This document shows positions 31,419 through 40,695 of a stretch of 44,185 nucleotides of DNA, piece after piece (position 1 is the stretch's first letter; each line of letters opens with the position of its first letter). Made by a program: the position numbers and the translations under genes. This DNA is from Clostridia bacterium (GTDB taxonomy: Bacteria > Bacillota > Clostridia > Christensenellales > CAG-138): contig JAFWVQ010000018.1 of the NCBI GenBank assembly GCA_017523925.1, positions 1 to 44,185 on the forward strand, written 5' to 3'. The notes under the pieces were generated by a model that saw nothing but the letters and a program-made list of their open reading frames with translations, ran no database searches and had not been told where the DNA came from.

Positions 31419-32441
31419 TCAAAGCACTCCGTCCACAACGCCGCAGATATGGTCAGCCCAAACCTCCATATAGGCCTTGTTGAGGTGGACGCCGTCGTTG
31501 GATGCGTCGTTCTGCAGCGCGCCGTTCGCAGTGTAGAAGCTTGAAGGCACGCTCACGTAGTACGCGTTCTGCGTGCGCGCGGCAAGCGCCTCAAGCCCCG
31601 AGTTGATCGTGTTGATATTCGCGTTGGTAACGCCGTTTTCACCCTTGTCGGAAACCGCCTGGGAAACGGGGGTGATGCCCATCAGAAAGAGCTTCGCCTG
31701 AGGCTGCCTCGCCCAAACGTCCTGCAAAAGCTGCTCGTACTTGACGATGAAGTTGTTGAGATTCGGCCAGCCGCATTCGTTCTGACCGAACATCAGCAGA
31801 ACGCCCGTGTAGCTGCCGTGGTTGAGCTCGTCGATGATCGGCACGGTGCCGCCGAGGACGGGCGTGTTGTAAACCGTCAGGATATTGAGGCCGACCTTGG
31901 TGTACCAAGTGCCGTTTTTGATAACGCCGTAGTTATGCAGCCCCTCGAATACCGAGTTGCCGATGAAGCAGCAGTTGTCAAACACGCTGTAATCGGGCTG
32001 ACCGGGCGGGGTCGTGGGCGCGGCCGTGGGCGCGATGGTCGGAACGGTGATGCCCGTGACCGGCGGAGAGGTCGGGTCGGCGCCCGAAGTGGGCGGGGCA
32101 TAGGGCGTGGGGGTGGCGTTTTGACCGGTGACAGCGGGCGTGTCGCTCACAAACGGCACTGCGGTCGGCCCCTCGCCGGGGGTGCCGGCAGCGTCGGTCT
32201 CCCCGGGCGCGGTCGGTGCGGAAGGCTCGGTAGGCTCGGCAGAAACTGCGTCGGTGGGCAGCGCGGTGCCGCCGGGCTCCGTGGGCGTGCTCTGCTCGCC
32301 GGGCTGAGTGCCGGTGGGCAGGCTGTTCTCGGTGTTGATCGGGTCTACGTCGATAATAATGTCGTCGGGCTTTTTGCAGCCGCAAAGAAGCAGCGCGGCA
32401 AGCAGCGCCGCGATAAGCACGTATATAGTAAGCTTTCTCAT
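31419..32441 (-). CDS. SGNH/GDSL-like hydrolase lipoprotein
   Basis: A 340-residue exported lipoprotein: signal peptide with lipobox LLLCGC (Cys22), a Pro/Thr-rich linker (residues 40-150), then a hydrolase domain. The catalytic blocks are FIGNSVFEGL (Ser163; GNS in place of GDS), a GQNE block (the usual GxND), and DGVHLNKAY for the Asp-His pair. Members hydrolyse ester bonds, for example acetyl groups on glycans; the substrate here is unknown. Its ATG follows the der stop with no gap (TAAATG), so it is coupled to der. Confidence 0.85.
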   Translation of the reverse strand: MRKLTIYVLIAALLAALLLCGCKKPDDIIIDVDPINTENSLPTGTQPGEQSTPTEPGGTALPTDAVSAEPTEPSAPTAPGETDAAGTPGEGPTAVPFVSDTPAVTGQNATPTPYAPPTSGADPTSPPVTGITVPTIAPTAAPTTPPGQPDYSVFDNCCFIGNSVFEGLHNYGVIKNGTWYTKVGLNILTVYNTPVLGGTVPIIDELNHGSYTGVLLMFGQNECGWPNLNNFIVKYEQLLQDVWARQPQAKLFLMGITPVSQAVSDKGENGVTNANINTINSGLEALAARTQNAYYVSVPSSFYTANGALQNDASNDGVHLNKAYMEVWADHICGVVDGVL

Positions 32442-33767
32442 TTATCTGTCCTCATTTCTTTCGCGTTTTCTGATGATGATCCGTATGGGCGTCGCCTTGA
32501 GCTCGAAGGATTTCCGAATGAAGTTCTCAAGATAGCGGCGGTAGGAGAAATGCATCAGGTCGGGCTCGTTTACGAATATAACGAAGGTCGGCGGCTTGAT
32601 GCTGACCTGCGTGGTGTAGTAGATGCGAAGCCTTCTGCCGCTCGAAACGGGAGGCTCGTTCATCGTTATCGCCTCGCTCACAACGCCGTTCAGCTTGCCG
32701 GTGGAGATGCGCATGCTGTTCTGCGCGAGCGCATATTCGGCAAGCTCCATCACCTTGTTGACCCTCTGGCCGGTCTTTGCGGAGATAAAGAGCATCGGAA
32801 CGTAGCTCATGAAAGCAAGATCCACGAGCATATCCTTCTTGAACTTATCGGCGGTATAGGTGTCCTTCTCGATAAGATCCCATTTGTTCACGATCACAAC
32901 GCTTGCCTTGCCTTCCTCGTGCACGTAGCCTGCGATCTTGACGTCCTGCTCGCTCAATCCGCGCTCCGCGTCGATAACGATCAGCGCGATGTCGCAGCGG
33001 CGTATCGCGGCAAGCGAACGGATAACGCTGTACCTCTCGACCGTTTCATCCTCAACAGAGCGCTTCCTTCTGATGCCCGCGGTGTCGATCAGCGTGTACT
33101 CCTTCTCGTTCCAAACGAAAGGCGTGTCGATCGCGTCCCTTGTGGTGCCTGGAATGTCGGAAACGATCGTGCGCTCCTGTCCGAGCAGCGCGTTCACAAG
33201 GCTGGATTTGCCCACGTTCGGACGGCCGACGATCGCGATCGAGGGATTCTCCTCGGCGGCCTCCTCCTCGATGCGCGGGAAATATGCCACGACCTCGTCG
33301 AGCATATCGCCAAGGCCAAGCCCCTGCTCGGCGGAGATGCCGATGGGCGTGCCGATGCCGAGAGTGTAGAAGTCGTAGATCTCGTCCTCGAATTTCGGGT
33401 GATCGAGCTTGTTCACAACGAGTACAACGGGCTTTTTGCTCCTGCGAAGCATCTCCGCCACCTCCTCATCGGCGGCGGTGAGTCCGGCTCTGCCGTCCAC
33501 GATGAAGATGATAACGTGCGCCGTCTCGATCGCAAGCTCCGCCTGGCGGCGCATCTGCTTTGCGATGATGTCCTCGCTCTCGGGCTCGATGCCGCCCGTG
33601 TCGATCAGGGTGAAGTGGTAGTTGAGCCACTCGCCGTCCGCATAGATGCGGTCGCGCGTAACGCCCGGCGTATCCTCAACTATCGCGATGCGCTTGCCCA
33701 CTATCTTATTGAAAAGTGTCGATTTGCCCACGTTCGGGCGGCCGACTATCGCTATAAGGGGTTTCAT
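32442..33767 (-). CDS. der: Ribosome-associated tandem GTPase Der (EngA)
   Basis: A 441-residue GTPase with two G domains and a C-terminal KH-like domain, required for 50S subunit assembly. Domain 1: [12 protein letters not shown] (residues 8-19), [16 protein letters not shown]. Domain 2: [32 protein letters not shown]. The C-terminus carries the usual [18 protein letters not shown] and YLENFIR segments. AAAGGA lies 11 bases before ATG 33767. It is 76 bases downstream of the DUF512 gene, its common neighbour in Clostridia. Confidence 0.97.
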   Translation of the reverse strand: MKPLIAIVGRPNVGKSTLFNKIVGKRIAIVEDTPGVTRDRIYADGEWLNYHFTLIDTGGIEPESEDIIAKQMRRQAELAIETAHVIIFIVDGRAGLTAADEEVAEMLRRSKKPVVLVVNKLDHPKFEDEIYDFYTLGIGTPIGISAEQGLGLGDMLDEVVAYFPRIEEEAAEENPSIAIVGRPNVGKSSLVNALLGQERTIVSDIPGTTRDAIDTPFVWNEKEYTLIDTAGIRRKRSVEDETVERYSVIRSLAAIRRCDIALIVIDAERGLSEQDVKIAGYVHEEGKASVVIVNKWDLIEKDTYTADKFKKDMLVDLAFMSYVPMLFISAKTGQRVNKVMELAEYALAQNSMRISTGKLNGVVSEAITMNEPPVSSGRRLRIYYTTQVSIKPPTFVIFVNEPDLMHFSYRRYLENFIRKSFELKATPIRIIIRKRERNEDR

Positions 33768-33843
33768 TTTTCAGTTTATCCTTTGCACTTTTGGTTTGTT
33801 TCTTTATTTTATTTTATTTTATCGGCAAACGGCCGGTATCGGC

Positions 33844-35322
33844 TCATTCAAGCTCCTTCGCGATCGCATCGAGCTCGTCGATGAAGTCCGCGCCGTCGCT
33901 CGCCGAGATCTTGTAAACGGGCATCGAGAGCCGCTCGGAAACCTCCGCTATCCTCAGCCCGTCCAAAAACACGGTGTCGTTCTCGCGCAGCATCGTGTAG
34001 GGAAGAAGCAGCGCTTTCCCGTGCAGCCTCCCTTCAAGCTGGGACAAGATGTCGCGCGCGGTGATGAGCCCCGTAACGGTGATGGTGTGCCCGAAAAAGT
34101 CGTTCAAAACGGGGTGCACAGTAATGCGGATATTGTACGGCAGAAGCTTGTCGAAAAGCGCCTGCATCAGCGGAGCGATCGAAACGCCGCTGACCGAGTC
34201 GAGCTCGATGCGCTCGGACCGCTTCTCGAGCGTGTCGAGCATCATAAGAAAATCATGCTCGAAAAGGCGGTACATGCCCACGCCGTTCTCTATCTGCTCG
34301 AAATCGCCGTACTCCTCGTACTCGGGCAGGGTGAGCCCCGCCGCAAGGTACATCTCATCCGAGGCGTAGCAAAAATCGGTTATGCCGTGCCGCTTGCGGA
34401 ATCCCTCTACCTGTTCGACTGCGGCTTTTGCGCGCTCGCGGTTCATCGGCGTGAGCTTTGTCAGCCCTTCGCGATGCTTGGTTATCCCGAGCGGGACCAC
34501 CGCCACCGAGCGGCATTCGGGCCGCAGCGCGTAGAGATCGGCAAGCGTTTTTTCAAGCACCTCGCCGTCGTTTATCTCGGGGCAGAGCACGATCTGGCAG
34601 TGGAACGCAAGCCCGTTTTCGTGCAGCCTTTTCAGCCTCTCAAGCAGGTTTTCGGCGTTCTTTCCGCGCAGCATCCGCTTTCGCACCTCGCCGTCCGTCG
34701 CGTGCACGGTGATGTACAGCGGCGCGGCCCTTCTTGAAAGGATGCGCTCAAACTCCTTCTCGCTTACGTTCGTGAGCGTTACGTAGTTGCCCATGATCAG
34801 CGAGAGCCGCCAGTCGTCATCCTTAAAGTACAGCGTTTTGCGGTTGCCGTGCGGCATCTGGTCGATGAAGCAGAAGATGCAGTGGTTGGCGCACTGGCGA
34901 ACGCGGCTCATAAGGCCCGATTCGAAATTCAGCCCGAGCGGATCGTATTCCCCCTTCCTTATGCGCAGCAGCCTGCGCTCCTCTGTGCGGGAAACGGGTG
35001 ACGCAGCGCCGGCCGCTTCTTTTTTCTCTACGCATTCATCGCGGATCCCCGTCACGCTGCCCGAATAGATGCTTTCTCCGGCTTCGGCCACGGTTGCTTC
35101 AAGTGCTCCGTTTCCCTCCTGCGCCTGCGCGTCAACGGGGCAGGAGCCGCCATGCGTTTCTATGATGAACTCGACCTCAAGCCGGCTATGCGCAGTGAGC
35201 TGCTCATAGTCGATAACGTCATATACGGTTTCGCAGTTGATGCGCGATAGATACCAACCGACCTCGACCCCGGCTTTTTCTGCGGGGGAGCCTGCGTCAA
35301 CGCCGATGATTCTGTGCTTCAT
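33844..35322 (-). CDS. DUF512 protein: PDZ-like domain plus radical-SAM-like iron-sulfur domain
   Basis: A 492-residue protein of the DUF512 (TIGR03279-type) group. An N-terminal PDZ-like domain (VDAGSPAEKAGVEVGWYLSR, about residues 5-70) precedes a cysteine motif CANHCIFCF (CxxxCxxC) in the context RQCANHCIFCFIDQMPHG, which should bind a [4Fe-4S] cluster. A TIM-barrel-like region and the DUF512 C-terminus (PVLNDFFGHTITVTGLITA) follow. Between the PDZ and the cluster lies a variable, low-complexity stretch. ATG 35322 follows GAGGC; an upstream TTG-rich extension is not needed. The reaction is unknown; the link to der is a conserved gene order. Confidence 0.88.
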   Translation of the reverse strand: MKHRIIGVDAGSPAEKAGVEVGWYLSRINCETVYDVIDYEQLTAHSRLEVEFIIETHGGSCPVDAQAQEGNGALEATVAEAGESIYSGSVTGIRDECVEKKEAAGAASPVSRTEERRLLRIRKGEYDPLGLNFESGLMSRVRQCANHCIFCFIDQMPHGNRKTLYFKDDDWRLSLIMGNYVTLTNVSEKEFERILSRRAAPLYITVHATDGEVRKRMLRGKNAENLLERLKRLHENGLAFHCQIVLCPEINDGEVLEKTLADLYALRPECRSVAVVPLGITKHREGLTKLTPMNRERAKAAVEQVEGFRKRHGITDFCYASDEMYLAAGLTLPEYEEYGDFEQIENGVGMYRLFEHDFLMMLDTLEKRSERIELDSVSGVSIAPLMQALFDKLLPYNIRITVHPVLNDFFGHTITVTGLITARDILSQLEGRLHGKALLLPYTMLRENDTVFLDGLRIAEVSERLSMPVYKISASDGADFIDELDAIAKELE

Positions 35323-35360
35323 ACTGCCTCGCAAGGTCAATTCCCTAATATTCCATCATA

Positions 35361-35389
35361 ATTATAGCATAAAAAAAGGCTTTTTGCAA
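35361..35389 (-). promoter_or_regulatory. Promoter of the DUF512-der unit
   Basis: On the minus strand TTGCAA and TATAAT with a 17-bp spacer, plus a TG extension of the -10 (TGCTATAAT). Confidence 0.8.
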
Positions 35390-35400
35390 ATCCTGTCAGA

Positions 35401-35429
35401 TTGACAACGCAGCTTGGCAGTGATACAAT
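35401..35429 (+). promoter_or_regulatory. Promoter of the 35.4-39.3 kb gene run
   Basis: TTGACA (35401-35406) and TACAAT (35424-35429) with a 17-bp spacer, back to back with the minus-strand promoter at 35361-35389. Confidence 0.82.
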
Positions 35430-35458
35430 ATATAGAATGAACTGCGGAGCGTGCATCT

Positions 35459-36043
35459 ATGGATAAAACAGGTTTTGAATACAAGCTGATACGGAGCCAA
35501 AGGAAAACGCTTGCCATGGAGATCGGGAGGACCGAGCTGATAATTCGCGCCCCGATGAAGGCGAGCGAGGCCGATATCCGTTCCTTTATTCAGCGGCACA
35601 GCGCGTGGATCGAGAAGCATCTCAAGGCGCGTGAATCGCGCTCCGCGGCCTCGGCGGAAGCGGAAACGCGGCAAATACCGATGCTTACCGAAGCGGAGCT
35701 TAGAGAGCTCGCAGCAAGGGCGCGCGAGGTGATACCCGAGCGCGTAAGGCATTATGCGCCGCTTGTCGGTGTTGCCTACGGCAGGATAACCATCCGCAGC
35801 CAGCGCTCCAAATGGGGAAGCTGCTCAAGCAAGGGCAATCTGAATTTCAACTGCCTGCTCATGCTGATGCCGCCCGACGTGGTGGACAGCATCGTGGTGC
35901 ACGAGCTCTGCCACCTGAAGGAAATGAACCATTCGCCGCGCTTCTATGCCGAGGTCAAAAGGGTACTCCCGGATTACGACCGCTCGAACGCCTGGCTGAA
36001 AAAGAACGGCGCTGCCATCATGCGCAGGATGACGGGGGATTGA
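35459..36043 (+). CDS. YgjP-like (DUF45) zinc metallopeptidase
   Basis: A 194-residue protein of the YgjP/DUF45 family, a WLM/SprT-like metallopeptidase fold. Conserved features are SQRSKWGSCSSKGNLNFN (residues 114-131), PPDVVDSIVVHELCHL and the zinc site HELCHLKEMNHSPRFY (His148, Glu149, His152, His158). The physiological substrate of the family is unknown. GGAG lies 10 bases before ATG 35459. First gene of a plus-strand run. Confidence 0.9.
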   Translation: MDKTGFEYKLIRSQRKTLAMEIGRTELIIRAPMKASEADIRSFIQRHSAWIEKHLKARESRSAASAEAETRQIPMLTEAELRELAARAREVIPERVRHYAPLVGVAYGRITIRSQRSKWGSCSSKGNLNFNCLLMLMPPDVVDSIVVHELCHLKEMNHSPRFYAEVKRVLPDYDRSNAWLKKNGAAIMRRMTGD

Positions 36044-36127
36044 GCGCTTCAAGCTAAAAAGAGCTTCCATTTGTGCGATATGACTTTGGCTCCAAAAGCT
36101 TAAAGCCAACTCTTCAAAGGATTTGAT

Positions 36128-37084
36128 ATGCGAGAAAAAATCGCAAAACTTCTGATATTACTAATAGGGCTTGCCTTGGCGGCGGGGCTCATCTTCCTCG
36201 GCTTCCGCTTCGGCGCCTTCGATTTTCTGCCCGGCTGCGCGGGTGCGCCCGCTCCAGCCGATGAAAAGCAGCCGCTCGTTCCCGCTCCGGCGCGGCATGG
36301 GCAGCTATCGGTCTACTTTATCGACGTCGGTCAGGGCGACGCCGCCGTGCTCGTTTCGCCCGCCGGCAAGACCATGCTCATCGACGCGGGCGAGAGCATA
36401 TACGCCGGCCGCGTGGCAAGGTTCCTTGGCGAGCTGGGCGTGCAGCATATAGACGTTCTCGTTGCCACCCATGCGCACAGCGACCATATCGGCGCGATGC
36501 CCCAGCTTATACGCCGCTTTTCCATTGGCGGCTTCGTCACCACCGCCGTGACCGCCGAAAACGTCTATTCGGCTGCCCTCGATGCGGCGCTCACCGAAAA
36601 GGGCGTAAAGACCCGCGCAGTTTGGAGCGGCGAAACGATCGAATGGGATGAAAGCTGCTCCGTAACTGTGCTTTCGCCCGTATTGGGGTGCGAGTATTCG
36701 CAAAGCGACCTCAACGACGGCTGCCTGATGCTGCGCGTTGAATACGGCGGCACGGCGTTCATCTTCACTGCGGATGCAACGGTGCATGCCGAGCAGCTCT
36801 CGATGTTCCACAACGAAAAGGAGCTGTTCGAGGCAAACGTTCTCAAGGTCGCCCATCACGGCTCGACCACGAGCAGCTCGCTCGGCTTTGTCGAAACCGT
36901 AGGAGCAGAGACCGCAGTTATCTCGGTCGGCGCAAAGAACCCCTACGGGCATCCCGATTTCGACGTCGTGAACAGGCTAAAATCCGTCTGCGGCGATATC
37001 CTGCGAACCGACGAGCTCGGCGCGATCGCCGTGTTTTCAAACGGGGAAACGCTCGAATATGCGTTCCAAAAGCCGCGCGGCTGA
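36128..37084 (+). CDS. ComEC/Rec2-like metallo-beta-lactamase-fold hydrolase, membrane-anchored
   Basis: A 318-residue protein: one N-terminal membrane segment (residues 6-27), a short linker, then an MBL domain. The motifs are YFIDVGQGDAAVL, LIDAGE, the metal site THAHSDHIGA (His115, His117, Asp119, His120), FTADAT and VAHHGS. The whole matches the extracytoplasmic nuclease-like domain of ComEC found as a stand-alone exported protein in Firmicutes. DNA or nucleotide hydrolysis is inferred from that relation. AAAGGA lies 6 bases before the ATG. Confidence 0.9.
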   Translation: MREKIAKLLILLIGLALAAGLIFLGFRFGAFDFLPGCAGAPAPADEKQPLVPAPARHGQLSVYFIDVGQGDAAVLVSPAGKTMLIDAGESIYAGRVARFLGELGVQHIDVLVATHAHSDHIGAMPQLIRRFSIGGFVTTAVTAENVYSAALDAALTEKGVKTRAVWSGETIEWDESCSVTVLSPVLGCEYSQSDLNDGCLMLRVEYGGTAFIFTADATVHAEQLSMFHNEKELFEANVLKVAHHGSTTSSSLGFVETVGAETAVISVGAKNPYGHPDFDVVNRLKSVCGDILRTDELGAIAVFSNGETLEYAFQKPRG

Positions 37085-37196
37085 AAAAACGAGATAATGG
37101 TATCAGCCCCGATCCAACAGCGGAGCAGCGATCCCTGCGGTTTCAGAGCAAACGCCTGCACTGCGATAACCAATACTTACTACGATGAGGAAAAAG

Positions 37197-38387
37197 ATGG
37201 ATTCAGAAAAAAACAACACCCAAAAAACCCGCTCCGAACGCCGCGTCGAGCCCCGCGATAAGTACACCTGGCGGTATCAGCTCAAAAGGCTGCCGCTGCT
37301 GCTGCTGATCCCGATCGGCATTTTCCTTCCGCGCCTCGTTCAAAACGCGCCCGATAAGGTCGAGCGCATCTATTCGCGCGGCATATACCCGCTCGTTTCA
37401 AGGCTGCTCGGCTTCTTCAGCTCCCTCGTTCCGGCGTCGCTTGCGGAGATACTGCTGATCGGTCTTGGCGGCTTGCTGCTTGCCGTGTTCGTGATCCGCC
37501 TTCTTAAGATCCCGTTCGGAAAGCTTCGCTCAAGGCGCGAGAACCGCATCCGCTTTTACAGCTTCCTGATGACCCTCGGCGTCATCGCGGGCGTGATGCT
37601 GAACCTTTTCTACCTCCTCTGGGGCTTCAACCACTACCGCCGACCGCTTTCCGCTCTCATGGAGCTGGACGTTCACACAAGGTCGGTAGAGGAGCTTGCG
37701 GTGCTCACCGAGCACCTTGCCCGCGAGGCGGCCGAGCTGCGCGAAAGGGTCGCGGAGGATGAAAACGGCGTATTCAGCGCGAAGGACCGCGCCGACGCGC
37801 TCCAAGCGGTCAGCAGCGCCTATCGCGAGCTCGGGAGGGATAACGAGCTGTTTTCCAATAAATGCTATCGTGCAAAAACGCCGTTTTTTTCAAAAACGCT
37901 CTCCAAGCTGAACATCGCCGGCATCTACATTCCTTATCTTGCCGAGCCGAACGTGAACGCCGAACAGCCCGACCTGTACTTTTTGAGCGGCGCGGCGCAT
38001 GAGATGGGGCATTACTTCGGCTTTGCCGCCGAGGAGGAAGCCAACTTCATCGCGTACTACGTTTCGCTTTGGTCGGAAGACGACGCCGTGCGCTATTCCT
38101 GCGTGATGGCGGCGCTTTCCTCCTGCGCGAACAAGCTTCATTCAAACGATTCGGAGAAGTATTCCGAGATCTGGTACAGCTGCTATTCCGAGGGAATGCA
38201 GCGCGATCTTGCGAACTACCGCGAATACTATCAAGCCTACGAGGACCATCCCGCCGCGCAGGTCAACAACAACATAAACGACGCCTATCTGCAGTACCAT
38301 GGGCACAGCGACGGGCTCAAGAGCTACGGAAGGGACGTGGACCTGCTGCTCGCGCTCTATGAAAAGGGCGGCATGCAGCGCCCCTGA
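37197..38387 (+). CDS. DUF3810 membrane protein with HExxH motif
   Basis: A 396-residue protein: three membrane segments (about residues 33-50, 80-103 and 123-144), then an extracytoplasmic domain with a peptidase-like site GAAHEMGHYFGFAAEEEANF (His268, Glu269, His272, and a candidate third ligand Glu280/281). This is the DUF3810 pattern, a putative gluzincin-type metallopeptidase of unknown substrate. ATG 37197 is preferred to ATG 37185 because GAGGA (37187-37191) lies 5 bases before it. It follows the MBL gene by about 110 bases. Confidence 0.85.
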   Translation: MDSEKNNTQKTRSERRVEPRDKYTWRYQLKRLPLLLLIPIGIFLPRLVQNAPDKVERIYSRGIYPLVSRLLGFFSSLVPASLAEILLIGLGGLLLAVFVIRLLKIPFGKLRSRRENRIRFYSFLMTLGVIAGVMLNLFYLLWGFNHYRRPLSALMELDVHTRSVEELAVLTEHLAREAAELRERVAEDENGVFSAKDRADALQAVSSAYRELGRDNELFSNKCYRAKTPFFSKTLSKLNIAGIYIPYLAEPNVNAEQPDLYFLSGAAHEMGHYFGFAAEEEANFIAYYVSLWSEDDAVRYSCVMAALSSCANKLHSNDSEKYSEIWYSCYSEGMQRDLANYREYYQAYEDHPAAQVNNNINDAYLQYHGHSDGLKSYGRDVDLLLALYEKGGMQRP

Positions 38388-38427
38388 CCGAAGCGGATCA
38401 TCATATAATACAAGGAGGCAAAACGGT

Positions 38428-38919
38428 ATGAAAACAGCTATCGTCTATTATTCGCTGAACGGAAACACGGCGCTTGCCGCCGAGCGGATCGCAGGCAAGC
38501 TCGGCGCCAAGCTCATTCGGATCGAGCCCGAAAAGGCGTATCCGGATAAGGGACTCAAAAAATTCTTCCACGGCGGTCTGAGCGCCGTTAAGAACGAAAC
38601 TCCGAAGCTCAAGCCGTATTCCTTCAATGCGGATGAGTACGAGCGCATCATCCTCGCTTCGCCCGTCTGGGCAAGCAATATCGCGCCGCCGCTCCGCAGC
38701 TTCATCGAGCAAAACCGAGCGGCGCTTTCCGGCAAAAGGCTCGCGGCGTTCATCTGCCTGAGCGGCTCCGGCGCGCAGAAGGCGATGGAGAAGCTCAAGG
38801 CCTGCCTTGGCGTTGATGCGCTCGATGCGGAGCTCGCGCTGATCGACCCGAAGTCAAGGGCAAACGAAGAAAACGATAGGCTCATCGCCAATTTTTGCGA
38901 CGCGCTGTTCGGCTGCTGA
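38428..38919 (+). CDS. Flavodoxin-like protein
   Basis: A 163-residue cytoplasmic flavodoxin-fold protein. The FMN phosphate loop reads YYSLNGNTALAAERIA, and the second loop ASPVWASNIAPPLRSFIE has the conserved Pro-Val-Trp with a hydroxyl-rich context. It resembles the 'flavodoxin_4/NAD(P)H oxidoreductase' type proteins of Clostridia, which carry electrons or act as small oxidoreductases. AAGGAGG at 38412-38418 lies 9 bases before ATG 38428. Confidence 0.88.
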   Translation: MKTAIVYYSLNGNTALAAERIAGKLGAKLIRIEPEKAYPDKGLKKFFHGGLSAVKNETPKLKPYSFNADEYERIILASPVWASNIAPPLRSFIEQNRAALSGKRLAAFICLSGSGAQKAMEKLKACLGVDALDAELALIDPKSRANEENDRLIANFCDALFGC

Positions 38920-38988
38920 AACCTTCCAAACACCCGTATCAGCATGGTTTCTTACTGATATCGCAGTATTTACCGAAAGGAGGCCGCC

Positions 38989-39276
38989 ATGAACACAGAT
39001 ACTCCGATCATCCGTCTGAACGTCCTGTTTGAGGGCATGGTGCAGGGCGTGGGCTTTCGCTATTTGGCTTGCAGCTTCGCGCGCGAGCTTTCGCTCACGG
39101 GCTTCGTTCGCAATCTTCCGAACGGCAGCGTCGAGCTGGAGGCGCAGGGCAGCGCGGAGGCCGTCCGCAAGCTGATATCGCGGCTCAGATCCGAGCGCCG
39201 TATTTACGTCACAAGGGTAACGGTGACCGAGCGCTCGATAGAACCGGACGAGCACGGCTTCCGATCGAAACACTGA
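38989..39276 (+). CDS. acyP: Acylphosphatase
   Basis: A 95-residue enzyme that hydrolyses acyl phosphates. The active-site loop GMVQGVGFRYL holds catalytic Arg24, and GFVRNLPNGSVE holds catalytic Asn42; both are intact. Length is normal for the family. AAAGGAGG just upstream sets the ATG. Last gene before a strong terminator. Confidence 0.95.
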   Translation: MNTDTPIIRLNVLFEGMVQGVGFRYLACSFARELSLTGFVRNLPNGSVELEAQGSAEAVRKLISRLRSERRIYVTRVTVTERSIEPDEHGFRSKH

Positions 39277-39302
39277 ACGCATCAAAACAAGCACTCTTTA
39301 CC

Positions 39303-39337
39303 GGGGCTCGGCTTTTTTGCCGCGCCCTTCTTTTTTT
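39303..39337 (+). terminator. Rho-independent terminator after acyP
   Basis: GGGGCTCGGC pairs with GCCGCGCCC (one mismatch) around TTTTTT, followed by TTCTTTTTTT. Confidence 0.8.
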
Positions 39338-39410
39338 ATCATAGAGCGCTTTTTTCTTATCACAAACCGCATCTGATGATCGAGCCTGCGCCGTAAAAGC
39401 AAAGCGTATC

Positions 39411-39440
39411 AAAAAAGCGAACCGCGCTTGGCGGTCCGCT
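39411..39440 (-). terminator. Rho-independent terminator after ilvE
   Basis: Minus strand: 10-bp stem AGCGGACCGC with GCGGTTCGCT (one G-T pair), CAAGC loop, then TTTTT. Confidence 0.85.
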
Positions 39441-39469
39441 CCTGTTCATTCGGTAAAGTCAAATCGTTT

Positions 39470-40558
39470 TCAGTCCATGTCGATATCGGTGACCCAGCCG
39501 TGGGTATCCTTGAGGCGGCCCCACTGCAGACCGGTCAGCGTGTTGTAGAGCTTCATGGTCAGCTCGCCGATGCCGTTGTTGACGGACTTGTCGCCGATGT
39601 AGATATGCTTGTCGCGGTAAGCAAGCTCGCCAACGGGGGAAACGACGGCGGCGGTGCCGGTGCCGAAGGCCTCGCTGAGCCTGCCGCTCTCGCCGGCCTC
39701 AAACAGCTCGTCCACGGAGAGAGGACGCTCCTCGACCTCAACGCCCATCTCGCGGGCAAGGGTCATGACGCTGCGGCGGGTGATGCCGGGCAGGATGGTG
39801 TCCTCAAGGGGAGCGGTAACGAGCTTGCCGTCGATAACGAACATCATGTTCATCGCGCCGACTTCCTGAACGTACTTCATATGCTCGCCGTCGAGCCACA
39901 GCACCTGGCTGTAACCCTCCTTCTCGGCCTCGGCGCCGGCAAGGATGGAGCAGGCGTAGTTGCCGCCGGTCTTGGCAAAGCCGGTGCCGCCGCGGACCGC
40001 GCGAACGTACTTATCCTCAACGCGGATGCGGATGGGCGCAAGGCCGGCCTTGTAGTATGCGCCGGAGGGAGCGCAGATGATGTAGTAGATGTAGCTCTTT
40101 GCGGCATGAACGCCGAGCGCCTCGTCGTTTGCGATCATGGTCGGGCGCAGATACAGGCTGGTGCCGGGGGAGTGGGGTACCCAGTCGCGCTCCACGTTCA
40201 CGAGCTGACGCATGGCCTCATAGTTGAAGTCCACGTCGATGCGGGGCATGCAAAGACGGTCCGCAGAGTCGTTCAAACGGCGCGCATTGTCCTTTGCACG
40301 GAACATGAGGATGCGGTCGTCCGCGCTGCGGTATGCCTTAAGACCCTCGAAGATCTCCTGCGCATAGTGGAAAACCGAGGAAGCGGGGTCCATGGAGAAC
40401 CTCTGGTAGGGAACGATGCGCGCATCGTGCCATTCGCCGTTGTCATAGTTCATGATGAACATATGATCGGTGAAGCGCTTGCCGAAACCGAGGGAGCCTT
40501 CCTCCTCAACGGTGGGCCTTCTCTTGAGCTCTGTGGCTTTGGTGATCTTGATATCCAT
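39470..40558 (-). CDS. ilvE: Branched-chain amino acid aminotransferase
   Basis: A 362-residue class IV PLP enzyme that interconverts Leu, Ile and Val with their 2-oxo acids. The PLP lysine is Lys196 in GGTGFAKTGGNYACS. Other family marks are FHYAQEIFEGLKAYR (residues 63-77), LYLRPTMIA, EVGAMNMMFV and LPGITRRSVM, which fit the longer 'type II' BCAT group. GGAGG lies 7 bases before the ATG. It is the last gene of the aminotransferase-tyrS-yigZ-ilvE unit. No T-box is visible in the 137 bases upstream. Confidence 0.96.
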   Translation of the reverse strand: MDIKITKATELKRRPTVEEEGSLGFGKRFTDHMFIMNYDNGEWHDARIVPYQRFSMDPASSVFHYAQEIFEGLKAYRSADDRILMFRAKDNARRLNDSADRLCMPRIDVDFNYEAMRQLVNVERDWVPHSPGTSLYLRPTMIANDEALGVHAAKSYIYYIICAPSGAYYKAGLAPIRIRVEDKYVRAVRGGTGFAKTGGNYACSILAGAEAEKEGYSQVLWLDGEHMKYVQEVGAMNMMFVIDGKLVTAPLEDTILPGITRRSVMTLAREMGVEVEERPLSVDELFEAGESGRLSEAFGTGTAAVVSPVGELAYRDKHIYIGDKSVNNGIGELTMKLYNTLTGLQWGRLKDTHGWVTDIDMD

Positions 40559-40695
40559 TTTTCAGCCTCCGGTAAAAATTTGGATTTGTTTAAGGTTGTA
40601 GTTCTATTCTTCGCGCAAAAGCGCGGGGAAAACTGTTTTTAGGTTATGGCCGTGACCACGACCTTGCCCTTGATGCCGAGTGCGCCGTGCAGGGC

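Noticed and set aside
33795..33822. Short TTTTA tandem run downstream of the DUF512 gene.
   Set aside because: Simple A+T-rich sequence in a 76-base gap; no hairpin pairs with it to form a terminator.
40640..40695. The reading frame of the YigZ gene continues for 18 sense codons after its TGA stop before TAA, hinting at readthrough or selenocysteine.
   Set aside because: The protein is already full length for its family, the extension has no homology I recognise, and an open run of 18 codons is expected by chance in G+C-rich DNA. No SECIS-like stem is evident.
40559..40695. Possible T-box or riboswitch upstream of ilvE.
   Set aside because: No TGGN'ACC-type antiterminator sequence or specifier stem was found; only a CGCGC/GCGCG hairpin without a T tract is present.
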